A stretch of 64,000 bases of DNA from UBA8752 sp002336475 (GTDB lineage: Bacteria > Bacteroidota > Bacteroidia > Flavobacteriales_D > Sanyastnellaceae): NCBI GenBank assembly GCA_943846755.1, contig OX044365.1:2542001-2606000 (forward strand). The letters are read 5' to 3'. Shown here piece after piece: positions 7,189-15,106 of this stretch. The position numbers and the translations under genes are program-made. Under the pieces are notes generated by a model. It was given only the letters and a program-made list of their open reading frames with translations, ran no database searches and had not been told where the DNA came from. Each line of letters begins with the position of its first letter. Position 1 is the stretch's first letter.

Positions 7189-9447
7189 ATGTTTGATCTC
7201 GAGATGATCCGCGCCGTGTATGACCGTTTCCCCAGCCGTGTGACTGCGGCCCGAAACGTCACAGGCAAACCATTGACACTCGCAGAGAAGATCCTTTACA
7301 CCCACTTGTGGGATGGAGAGGCTTCCAGCGCGTTTAACCGCGGTGAAGATTACGTGGACTTCGCGCCGGACCGCGTGGCCATGCAAGATGCCACAGCGCA
7401 GATGGCGTTGCTGCAGTTCATGCAAGCGGGCAAGCCGCAGACTGCGGTGCCCAGCACGGTGCACTGTGACCACCTGATTCAAGCCAAGGTGGGGGCCGAT
7501 ACGGACTTGCAAGAGGCCATCAACCGCAACAACGAGGTATACAACTTCCTCGAGTCGGTGTCCGACAAATACGGCATTGGATTCTGGAAGCCTGGAGCCG
7601 GTATCATTCACCAGGTGGTGCTCGAGAACTATGCGTTCCCAGGTGGCATGATGATTGGTACCGACAGCCACACAGTGAACGCTGGAGGACTGGGCATGGT
7701 GGCCATTGGTGTGGGCGGTGCTGACGCTGTGGATGTAATGGCGGGCATGGCATGGGAGCTCAAGTTCCCCAAGTTGATTGGTGTGAAGCTGACCGGCAAA
7801 ATGAGCGGATGGACCAGCCCCAAGGACGTGATCCTGAAGGTGGCCGGAATTCTGACCGCCAAAGGCGGCACAGGCTGTATCGTGGAGTATTTCGGCGAGG
7901 GTGCTGACTCCATGAGTTGTACCGGAAAGGGCACCATTTGTAACATGGGCGCTGAGATTGGAGCCACCACATCCACCTTTGGATACGATGAGAGCATGGG
8001 CCGTTACCTGCGGGCGACGGGCCGCGCAGATGTGGCGGCATTGGCCGATGGCATTGCAGAGCACTTGACGGGTGATGCTGAAGTCTATGCCAACCCAGAG
8101 CAGTACTTCGACCAGGTCATTGAGATTGACCTTACCACCTTGGAGCCACATTTGAACGGACCCTTCAGTCCAGACCTCGCCACTCCGGTGAGCAAGATGG
8201 CCGAACTCTGTGCAGAAAAGGGATACCCCACTCAGATTGAATTTGGCCTCATCGGTTCTTGTACCAACTCCAGCTACGAGGACATCACGCGCAGCGCGTC
8301 TTTGGCCAAAGCGGCGGTAGAAGCTGGTGTGCAGAGCAAAGGCAAGCTGACCATTACGCCGGGCTCTGAGCTCGTGCGCTACACCTTGGAGCGCGACGGA
8401 GTGCTCGACACCTTCGACAAGATGGGGGCCGACGTCTTCGCCAATGCTTGCGGCCCTTGTATCGGTCAATGGGCGAGGAGCGGAGCCGAGAAGAAGGAAA
8501 AGAACAGCATCGTGCACAGTTTCAACCGGAACTTTGCCAAGCGTGCTGATGGCAACCCCAACACCCACGCGTTTGTGGGCTCGCCCGAAGTGGTCACGGC
8601 GATTGCTATGGCAGGAGATTTGACCTTCAATCCCATGACCGACACCCTCGAAGGTGCGGATGGCCCCATGAAGTTGCCCGTTCCTACGGGCTACGAGTTG
8701 CCAGAAAAGGGGTTTGATGTGGAGGACGCCGGATACTTGGCCCCTGCTGAGGACGGCAGCGGCGTGCAAGTCTCAGTCAAGGACGCCAGCGAGCGTTTGC
8801 AGTTGCTGACCCCATTCCAGCCTTGGGACGGTCAGAATTTGATGGGCATGCGTTTGCTCATCAAAGCTGAGGGCAAATGCACCACAGACCACATCTCTAT
8901 GGCGGGGCCGTGGTTGCGTTTCCGAGGTCACCTCGACAACATCTCCAACAACACCCTTACAGGTGCAGTGAACGCCTTTGGTGGCGCCACCAATGCTGTG
9001 GTCAACCAACTCGACGGTGCTACGGGCGAAGTGCCCGCTGTGGCCCGCGCTTATAAAGCAGCGGGTGTTCCCACCCTTGTGGTCGGTGACTCCAATTATG
9101 GTGAGGGCAGCTCACGTGAGCACGCCGCCATGCAGCCCCGTCACCTCGGTGTGCGTGTGGTCTTGGTGAAGTCCTTTGCCCGGATCCACGAGACCAACTT
9201 GAAGAAGCAAGGGATGCTTGGATTGACCTTTGCCAACGAAGCGGACTATGATGTGATCCGCGAGGATGATACTTTTGATATGATTGACCTCAAGGACTTT
9301 GCCCCGGGCAAGCCGCTGACTATTTCGGTCAAGCATGCCGATGGCAGTGAGGACATGGTCATGTGCAACCACACCTACAATGCACAGCAAATTGAGTGGT
9401 TCCAGTCTGGATCTGCGTTGAACCTGATTAAGCAACAGAACACATGA
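7189..9447 (+). CDS. acn: Aconitate hydratase (aconitase)
   Basis: A 752-aa TCA-cycle enzyme that interconverts citrate and isocitrate through a [4Fe-4S] cluster. The cluster ligands are visible: Cys358 in 'GSCTNSSYEDI', and Cys421 and Cys424 in 'ANACGPCIGQW'. The swivel domain carries the substrate motif 'GDSNYGEGSSREHAA'. Length and layout match mitochondrial-type aconitase, not the ~890-aa AcnA/IRP type. The open frame extends back to 6943 but would run through the divergent permease; ATG 7189 (MFDLEMIRAVYDRF) gives the normal N-terminus and follows a TATCTTCG box. The stop overlaps the ATG of the first outer-membrane barrel gene, so those genes may be co-transcribed although unrelated in function. 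Confidence 0.97.
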   Translation: MFDLEMIRAVYDRFPSRVTAARNVTGKPLTLAEKILYTHLWDGEASSAFNRGEDYVDFAPDRVAMQDATAQMALLQFMQAGKPQTAVPSTVHCDHLIQAKVGADTDLQEAINRNNEVYNFLESVSDKYGIGFWKPGAGIIHQVVLENYAFPGGMMIGTDSHTVNAGGLGMVAIGVGGADAVDVMAGMAWELKFPKLIGVKLTGKMSGWTSPKDVILKVAGILTAKGGTGCIVEYFGEGADSMSCTGKGTICNMGAEIGATTSTFGYDESMGRYLRATGRADVAALADGIAEHLTGDAEVYANPEQYFDQVIEIDLTTLEPHLNGPFSPDLATPVSKMAELCAEKGYPTQIEFGLIGSCTNSSYEDITRSASLAKAAVEAGVQSKGKLTITPGSELVRYTLERDGVLDTFDKMGADVFANACGPCIGQWARSGAEKKEKNSIVHSFNRNFAKRADGNPNTHAFVGSPEVVTAIAMAGDLTFNPMTDTLEGADGPMKLPVPTGYELPEKGFDVEDAGYLAPAEDGSGVQVSVKDASERLQLLTPFQPWDGQNLMGMRLLIKAEGKCTTDHISMAGPWLRFRGHLDNISNNTLTGAVNAFGGATNAVVNQLDGATGEVPAVARAYKAAGVPTLVVGDSNYGEGSSREHAAMQPRHLGVRVVLVKSFARIHETNLKKQGMLGLTFANEADYDVIREDDTFDMIDLKDFAPGKPLTISVKHADGSEDMVMCNHTYNAQQIEWFQSGSALNLIKQQNT

Positions 9448-10028
9448 GGACGATTGCATTCGCGATTTTGATGGTGATTGGACTGCACGTCCAAGGCCAG
9501 GAACAGGAAGGGCAAGGAATCATTAAAACCAACCCATTCGGCTGGTTTGCCGGCCAGTTTCAATTCGGATACGAGCACTTTCTTTCAGAAAAGCTGTCCG
9601 TGCAGGTGATGCCTGGTGTCATCTTCTCAAACACCACTGTCACGCAAGGTGACTCTCTGTTCTTTCTCGAATCTTTTGATGCCACAAGGCTGGGGTTCAT
9701 CGTTGTGCCTGAGGTCCGCTACTACCTAGGAGATGTGGCGCCTGATGGGCTGTACATTGCACCATTCGGGCGGTTTCGGACTGTGACCACTACGGTTGAT
9801 CAAGACGACGCCAGCACTCGGAAGCGGACCTCCATCGGTGGCGGTTTTGTTTTGGGTTACCAATATCAGTTGGCCAATGGATTGACTGGAGAGTTGTTTT
9901 TAGGTCCTCAATTCAAGTCTTCTAACACAGAATACACGGGGGATTTTGAATTGTACGAGGACTTGAGTTTGGATGATACTGAAGACACGGGAATTCGCTT
10001 TGGTTTGACCATTGGTATCGGTCGGTAA
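9444..10028 (+). CDS. Outer-membrane beta-barrel protein, DUF3575-like (copy 1)
   Basis: A 194-aa secreted protein with a signal peptide ('MRTIAFAILMVIGLHVQGQ') and alternating hydrophobic strands ending 'GIRFGLTIGIGR', typical of small outer-membrane barrels. It shares 'NPFGWFAGQFQFGYE' near the mature N-terminus and 'GELFLGPQFKSSNTEY' near the C-terminus with the next gene, so the two are tandem duplicates. Its ATG overlaps the aconitase stop (ATGA). Similarity to DUF3575 is judged by eye; function is unknown. Confidence 0.8.
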   Translation: MRTIAFAILMVIGLHVQGQEQEGQGIIKTNPFGWFAGQFQFGYEHFLSEKLSVQVMPGVIFSNTTVTQGDSLFFLESFDATRLGFIVVPEVRYYLGDVAPDGLYIAPFGRFRTVTTTVDQDDASTRKRTSIGGGFVLGYQYQLANGLTGELFLGPQFKSSNTEYTGDFELYEDLSLDDTEDTGIRFGLTIGIGR

Positions 10029-10038
10029 GACAAACGAA

Positions 10039-10650
10039 ATGCAAGGAGCAGTTCAAAGGAAAAGGATTGTTTTGGCCCTGCTGTGCGGGTTGCTTTCTGG
10101 TCCGTTTCTCTGGGCGCAGGAGGAGCCGTATCCCGGTCAATGGCAGCTGAAGTGCAATCCATTTGGCTTGTTCGCTGGTCAGTTTCAGTTCGGCGTGGAG
10201 AAACATGTTTCAGAACGCAGCAGTGTGCAGCTGACCGCCGGGTATGTGCGGTCCAACCTAGAGTTGAATACCTCTGACCTCGAAAGCCTGCTCGGTGTGA
10301 GTACGTCCTTGAACTCTGTGGATTGGCAGGGATTTGTGGTACAGCCAGAGTGGCGTCAATATGTTTCTGCGCAAGCGGGAAAGGGCATGTATTTCGGTGC
10401 CTTTGCAAGGGTGCGGTGCATCCGACGCATCATGGTGACCAATTTCACCGGCTATCAGCGCAGGACGGCTGTGGGAGCGGGCATGGTCTTGGGGGGGCAG
10501 TTCAACATGACGCCCCGGCTTACAGGAGACCTGTTCATCGGCCCGCAGATGAAGTCGGTCACCACGAATTATGGTGACCATTTTGTGTACGCTGAGGGCG
10601 ATTGGGTTCCTGGCATCAGATTTGGAATGCTGCTGGGGTGGCGCCAGTGA
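10039..10650 (+). CDS. Outer-membrane beta-barrel protein, DUF3575-like (copy 2)
   Basis: A 203-aa paralogue of the preceding gene with a signal peptide ('RIVLALLCGLLSGPFLWAQ') and the same landmarks: 'NPFGLFAGQFQFGVE' at the mature start, 'GDLFIGPQMKSVTTNY' and a C-terminal 'GIRFGMLLGWRQ'. The frame opens at a TTG at 10012, but ATG 10039 places the signal peptide normally and starts 10 bp after the upstream stop. The end overlaps the start of pdeM (GTGA). The pair has diverged considerably outside these motifs, so the duplication is not recent. Confidence 0.8.
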   Translation: MQGAVQRKRIVLALLCGLLSGPFLWAQEEPYPGQWQLKCNPFGLFAGQFQFGVEKHVSERSSVQLTAGYVRSNLELNTSDLESLLGVSTSLNSVDWQGFVVQPEWRQYVSAQAGKGMYFGAFARVRCIRRIMVTNFTGYQRRTAVGAGMVLGGQFNMTPRLTGDLFIGPQMKSVTTNYGDHFVYAEGDWVPGIRFGMLLGWRQ

Positions 10651-11309
10651 ATGGCGCAGGACTGCGCGGCGAACTCTCCATCGAAGTAGAGGGAGAAGCG
10701 CTCACTTTATGGCCTGATGGGGCCGTCCATTGGATCGCGACGGAAACCTTGTGGCTGAGTGATTTGCACCTTGGAAAGGCGGCGCATTTCAGGCTTCACG
10801 GAGTGCCCATTGGGTCAGAGCCGACTTTGGAAACGCTGCACAGGTTGCGGGAGGGGATCAAGCAATTGAAGCCTCGAAGGGTGTTGTTGCTCGGGGATTT
10901 GTTTCACAGCGACATCAACCGAGAATGGGAACCTTTTGCAGGCCTGTGCGGGGAATTTTCGGAGTTAGAGTGGGTGTTGGTCAGGGGCAACCACGACCTC
11001 ATTCCAGAAGTGCTGCTCCGTGAGTCAGGCATCCGCCAGGTGGACCGGTTGGACGAAGGGGCCTTCACCTTTACCCACGATCCCGCCGACTTGGCCGGTG
11101 GCTTTGGCTATCATGTGTGTGGCCACGTCCATCCAGGCATCCGTCTGCGCGGCGGGGGACGTCAGGCCCTGAGGCTGCGCTGCTTCCATTTCGGCCAGCA
11201 ACAGGCGGTGATGCCCGCCTATGGTGCTTTTACGGGCATGCATGCGATCGAACCGGCCAGAACGGACCGGGTGTTCGCCATGACGGGAGAAGCGGTCATC
11301 GAGGTGTGA
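10647..11309 (+). CDS. pdeM: PdeM-type metallophosphoesterase (ligase-associated DNA damage response)
   Basis: A 220-aa calcineurin-like metallophosphoesterase. The metal-binding motifs are in order: 'SDLHLGKAAHFR', 'GDLFHS', 'GNHD' and 'GHVHPGI', with the C-terminal 'CFHFGQQQAVMPAYGAFTG' that marks the PdeM/YP_ family. In other bacteria it sits with an ATP-dependent DNA ligase, an exonuclease and a Lhr-like helicase; none is present here. The frame opens at 10602 inside the upstream gene. GTG 10647, which overlaps the upstream stop as GTGA, gives the usual length and suggests translational coupling. Nuclease or phosphodiesterase role is inferred from the family. Confidence 0.88.
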   Translation: MNGAGLRGELSIEVEGEALTLWPDGAVHWIATETLWLSDLHLGKAAHFRLHGVPIGSEPTLETLHRLREGIKQLKPRRVLLLGDLFHSDINREWEPFAGLCGEFSELEWVLVRGNHDLIPEVLLRESGIRQVDRLDEGAFTFTHDPADLAGGFGYHVCGHVHPGIRLRGGGRQALRLRCFHFGQQQAVMPAYGAFTGMHAIEPARTDRVFAMTGEAVIEV

Positions 11310-11368
11310 ACGCCAGAGCGAGATTCGTTTGAAGCAGGGTATGCCGATGTTGATGGTGCCCTAAGGCA

Positions 11369-13240
11369 TCATTCGCATGGCTGGCCATAATAGGCGAGCA
11401 TGGCCAGGATGTCAGAAGCTGCGGTGGTGCCGTCACCGTTGATGTCTGTTGGACAGGAATTGGCCAGCGAAAAAGTGCAAGAGCCGTCGTCCACGTTGGC
11501 TGCAGAATCAAAGTTTTCGGCATTGTTGTAAGTGCAGCCGAAGTATTGACAGCTTTCATCTTCCGTGGCATTGGCATCGAAGTTGTCGGCATTGAAGTCC
11601 GTGCACCCCAGCACTTCGTCTTCGTCGCAGACGCCATCGCCGTCCGCATCTGATGAGCATTGTCCTGCGCAGGTCAAGCCGGGCTCAGGGAATTGGCAGT
11701 TTCCGTCGTCATATGTCGCTGTGGCGTCATAGTTGCAGGCCGCCGCATCGGTGCAGCCACAGGGAGGGGCCACAAAGAGGGGGGTGATTTCAAAAGACGC
11801 CGTGCTTCCAGCCGGCAAAACCGTCACATTGAGCGAGCCCTCGATGGGGGTGCTGCTGGTGAACTGTCCAACCAGCACGCGCAAGTCATCGCCGGCCAGA
11901 GCGTTGTCGCTGTTTTCGGGAACGCTCCAGCCATCTCCAGAGACACCTCCGACGAACAGGGATTCTCCAAATTCGAAGAGGGTGGACCACAGACCGGATG
12001 TAGCGTTGATGGCGCTTTCTCCGTTTCCGGGGTTGGGTTGGTCCAAGCCAATCGTGAGCCAGGAGTCCAAGGCGACTTCAGGAAAGTCAGCAAAGGTTGT
12101 GGAGTCGATGTCGCTGATGACAGCGGCGCCCTCTGCGGCTTGGTAGAAGTTCGTTTCTGACCCGATGAAAGTGGAGTTTCCGCCCGAACCGGTTACGGCC
12201 AAGACTTGATCGTCAGAACTGGCGCAGGTGATGTAGACCCTGTAAGTGGTCAATCCCGGCAAACCGGGTGTATCTGCGCCGATGCCGGCAAAGCGTTCGA
12301 TGTCGATGCCGAAACCATCGGTGGCCTCGTAGATGCTGTAACAGCAGAATTCACAAGTGCCATCGTTGTCTGTGGCGGTGGGGTCGAAGTTGCAGCCCAG
12401 TGGGTCGTTACAACCTGCAATCTCATCGGCTTCGCACACACCGTCTCCGTCGGTATCGAGGTAGCAGTTTCCGCTGCAATCCAGGGGGTAAAACGGGAAG
12501 TTGCAGCTGCAGTCATCGTCCGTCGCGTCCGGATTGAAGTTGCAAGCGCGGTCGTCTGTGCAGCCTCCGATTTCCAATTCGTCGCAGATGCCATCTCCGT
12601 CAAAGTCGTTGACGCATGAGCCTTGGCAATCCAAATACAGTTCGGGAAACAGGCAAGTGGCATCGTCAAAACAGGGCGATGAGGCCATGTAGTTGCAAGC
12701 GGTTTCATCGCTGCATGCGGGGTAGATGCAGCTGCCATTGTCCGTGATGGCCGATTCCAAATAATTACAGGCTGCCTGGTCTGTGCAGCCCACCAAAGGG
12801 TCATAGACGCCATAGAACACCACAGGGTCAGACAAACTGCCTTGGATGCCGTTGGCGACAAAATTCAGATTGTCGGAGCACTGTGGGAGGCTGTCTTGGT
12901 CGGCATCCCAAATGCGCACTTCGAGTCCAGGCTCGGAGGCGCTGTTGGAGTAGACCAAGATGAGTCCTGTGGAGTACCCCGATGGCCCGGCAAAATCAGT
13001 GACGCCCCATCCACGGCAGGTGCCGTCAGGAGCAAAGATCGCAGCGGCATTGTTGGAGCCTTGCCCCACCAGGCCATCGATGGCAATGGTGTAGGTGAGT
13101 GTCATGCTGAATTCATAAGCACTGGGGGTCACCACCCAATCGTCGGGTTGGGCCAACGTACCCTGAGGCAGGGCCAAGAAGCCGGCCACAAGCAGAAGTG
13201 CAGCCGTTTTGGTCAGCGGCTTAAACAAGCGATTGGTCAT
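11369..13240 (-). CDS. Secreted Cys-rich 'CNYDATA' repeat protein with dockerin-like C-terminus
   Basis: A 623-aa exported protein. It has a signal peptide ('FKPLTKTAALLLVAGFLALPQGTLAQ') and an N-terminal beta-rich domain (~30-165). A run of motifs of the type 'GCTDxxACNYxxxA..DDGSC' follows, interleaved with Asp-rich 'DFDGDGICDELE'-type Ca-binding loops (~165-290). Then come a second beta domain (~295-490) and further repeats. The tail 'CPTDINGDGTTAASDILAMLAYYG' resembles one dockerin/EF-hand loop in place of a T9SS sorting domain. The first codon of the open frame is a GTG at 13243; ATG 13240 is preferred and follows a TATATTGT box by 5 nt. It resembles the partner proteins at 17678 and 43844. 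Role at the cell surface or in adhesion is inferred. Confidence 0.85.
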   Translation of the reverse strand: MTNRLFKPLTKTAALLLVAGFLALPQGTLAQPDDWVVTPSAYEFSMTLTYTIAIDGLVGQGSNNAAAIFAPDGTCRGWGVTDFAGPSGYSTGLILVYSNSASEPGLEVRIWDADQDSLPQCSDNLNFVANGIQGSLSDPVVFYGVYDPLVGCTDQAACNYLESAITDNGSCIYPACSDETACNYMASSPCFDDATCLFPELYLDCQGSCVNDFDGDGICDELEIGGCTDDRACNFNPDATDDDCSCNFPFYPLDCSGNCYLDTDGDGVCEADEIAGCNDPLGCNFDPTATDNDGTCEFCCYSIYEATDGFGIDIERFAGIGADTPGLPGLTTYRVYITCASSDDQVLAVTGSGGNSTFIGSETNFYQAAEGAAVISDIDSTTFADFPEVALDSWLTIGLDQPNPGNGESAINATSGLWSTLFEFGESLFVGGVSGDGWSVPENSDNALAGDDLRVLVGQFTSSTPIEGSLNVTVLPAGSTASFEITPLFVAPPCGCTDAAACNYDATATYDDGNCQFPEPGLTCAGQCSSDADGDGVCDEDEVLGCTDFNADNFDANATEDESCQYFGCTYNNAENFDSAANVDDGSCTFSLANSCPTDINGDGTTAASDILAMLAYYGQPCE

Positions 13241-13280
13241 CACTTACAATATACGACCTGTGCGCCTGTGCGCCTTGAAA

Positions 13281-13805
13281 TCAGTTGATTTCCAACTTGA
13301 AGTTCCCTTTGAGGGTGCGCTCGAATCCCACGAGTTCGCCATTTTGTTCCCTCCGGATCAAGAAGTCGAGGGTGACGGTTTCTTCGCCTCCTGTGAGGGG
13401 AGCCGCCATGATGCTGGCCACTCCATTCGTAATCCGGAAGGTCTGAGTGGTATCGAAAGCGACGTTGAAGTTGGTTTCGTCGATCTGGGTGAAGACCCCA
13501 TCGGCGGGGTAGAAGACGGCGCCTTGTTGCACATTGGGAACGTCCAAAATGAGGCTCACGCCGTGTTCTTCGGATTCGCCTTCGGCTTGCGCATCAGCGG
13601 TCACGAAATACCGGCGAGAGAAGAGGCTGTCTTCTTGTTGGAGGTATACAAATTCTGCGCCCAATACTTGGAGCGAGTCGCCGTCCAACACCAAGGTGCC
13701 GCAATCGCAGGAATACACAGGGGGCATGTAGTCTTCGGAGGCGCTACAAGCGGTCAAAAGAACGGCGGCGATGGCCGGAAGAATCAGGGATGAAAAGCGC
13801 TGCAT
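13281..13805 (-). CDS. Small putative lipoprotein, unknown function
   Basis: A 174-aa protein with a lipoprotein signal: 'LILPAIAAVLLTACSAS', lipobox Cys20. The mature part has 'YSCDCGTLVLDGD' and beta-rich sequence, with no family I recognise. It lies between the Cys-rich secreted protein and the muramidase on the same strand, with 30-40 bp gaps, so the three may form a transcription unit. Envelope location is inferred from the lipobox. Confidence 0.78.
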   Translation of the reverse strand: MQRFSSLILPAIAAVLLTACSASEDYMPPVYSCDCGTLVLDGDSLQVLGAEFVYLQQEDSLFSRRYFVTADAQAEGESEEHGVSLILDVPNVQQGAVFYPADGVFTQIDETNFNVAFDTTQTFRITNGVASIMAAPLTGGEETVTLDFLIRREQNGELVGFERTLKGNFKLEIN

Positions 13806-13835
13806 GGTCTTCGTACAGATGTTGTGAACCTCAAG

Positions 13836-15071
13836 TCAGGGACTTGTGGGGTAGCGAAGGTAAACACTGCGCATTTCCATAAAGCGGGCGCGTTGCATCC
13901 CCCATTTATTTTGGAGGGCTTCGAGGCCTTCTTCCGCTTCTAAAGCCAGCCTCAGCTCCGATCCACCGGAGAGTTGATCGAAGAACTGGGGCCGGTCGAT
14001 GAAGGGGTTTTGGTCGCCTGCAGGGGTATTCATCCAGGCTTCGTGAAGCTCATTGAGCACCTCCAGTTTGAGGCGGTTGTCGGTTCCTTGTGCCTGCCAT
14101 GACCCCAGCCTGCGCAGGACGCTGAACCCTTGGCACGGTTTGCCTGCGTGTTTTGGATACCGGGAGGCTGCATTGGGGGTGGGGGTAAAGCTGATGGGCC
14201 CCCTGACAAACCCCGGGAAGCCCACCTTTGTGAAAGGCGCTGCTGTGCCGCGCCCCACACTGGTGGTGGTGGCCTCGAGCAGGACCAAGTGCGGGTACAG
14301 TTGTACTGCGGCCGGGGTGGGCAGGTTGGGGCTAGGGGCGATGGGGGCAGACCACCGCGCATTGCGCGACCAGCCTGTGCAGGAGATCACCGTCAGGTCG
14401 CACTGTATGGCGGGGTTTGGAGAGGCAGAATACCCTCCTCCAAGCCACCCTTCGCCATTGGCCATCTCGGCCAACTCACCGAGCGTCATGCCGTGGGACA
14501 ATGGAATGGGGAGGAAGCCGACAAAAGAGCGCACCGAGGCCGTATCCAACATGGGGCCGCCTACAAGGTGCCCATTGGGGTTGGGCCGATCCAATACGAT
14601 GAGGGGAAGGCTTTGCTCTGCACAGGCTTCCATCACCAGAACCAGCGTCGAGAGAAAGGTGTAGCACCTGACCCCAACATCCTGCACATCGAAGAGCACC
14701 ACGTCGAGATCGGCAAGCTGGGCGGCGGTGGGTTTTTTGTGCGTGCCATACAGGGAATGCACGGGCAAACCCGTGCTGGGGTCTGTGCCATCCGGAGCAT
14801 GGGTCCCATCGGGAAGGTCACCCCGGAATCCGTGTTCGGGACCAAAAGCCGCCGTGACGTTGACGCCCAGCCGCATCAGGGTGTCCACAAGGTGGGCCGA
14901 GGAACCGTCTGTGTTCGGAATCACCGCAGTGTGGTTGCACACGATGCCGACGCGCTGGTCTTTTAGCAGGGGCAGGTATTCTTCGAAGCGGGCATCCCCG
15001 GGGGTGACCTGGCCTGTAAGAGGCAGGGCACATACCCACAAGAGGACGGGGAGGAATGCAAAGGGACGCAT
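13836..15071 (-). CDS. namZ: Exo-beta-N-acetylmuramidase NamZ family (DUF1343, GH171)
   Basis: A 411-aa exported enzyme. It has a signal peptide ('FAFLPVLLWVCALPLTGQ') and the DUF1343 hallmarks in order: 'VGIVCNHTAV', 'FGPEHGFRGDLPDG', 'LPVHSLYGTHKKPT', 'DVVLFDVQDVGVRCYTF' and 'LIVLDRPNPNGHLVGGP'. Characterised relatives release MurNAc from the non-reducing end of peptidoglycan fragments, so a role in cell-wall turnover or scavenging is likely in the periplasm. No other recycling gene (nagZ, amidase, MurNAc kinase) is adjacent. A TTACTTTG box lies 5 nt before the ATG, divergent from the LolC/E-type permease. Confidence 0.9.
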   Translation of the reverse strand: MRPFAFLPVLLWVCALPLTGQVTPGDARFEEYLPLLKDQRVGIVCNHTAVIPNTDGSSAHLVDTLMRLGVNVTAAFGPEHGFRGDLPDGTHAPDGTDPSTGLPVHSLYGTHKKPTAAQLADLDVVLFDVQDVGVRCYTFLSTLVLVMEACAEQSLPLIVLDRPNPNGHLVGGPMLDTASVRSFVGFLPIPLSHGMTLGELAEMANGEGWLGGGYSASPNPAIQCDLTVISCTGWSRNARWSAPIAPSPNLPTPAAVQLYPHLVLLEATTTSVGRGTAAPFTKVGFPGFVRGPISFTPTPNAASRYPKHAGKPCQGFSVLRRLGSWQAQGTDNRLKLEVLNELHEAWMNTPAGDQNPFIDRPQFFDQLSGGSELRLALEAEEGLEALQNKWGMQRARFMEMRSVYLRYPTSP

Positions 15072-15076
15072 GGTGG

Positions 15077-15084
15077 CAAAGTAA
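15077..15084 (-). promoter_or_regulatory. -7 promoter box of namZ
   Basis: The minus strand reads TTACTTTG, then CCACC, then ATG. It differs from TAnnTTTG by one base and keeps the 5-nt spacing to the start codon. Confidence 0.45.
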
Positions 15085-15093
15085 CGCGCCCGC

Positions 15094-15101
15094 TACCTTG
15101 C
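15094..15101 (+). promoter_or_regulatory. Possible -7 box of the LolC/E-type permease gene
   Basis: TACCTTGC, a shortened form of TAnnTTTG, lies 5 nt before ATG 15107. The 35-bp gap between the two divergent genes must hold both start regions. Confidence 0.35.
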
Positions 15102-15106
15102 ATCGC

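Noticed and set aside
7174..8769. Long open frame antisense to aconitase (531 codons)
   Set aside because: It mirrors the codon pattern of aconitase, shows no protein family features and is explained by the high GC content.
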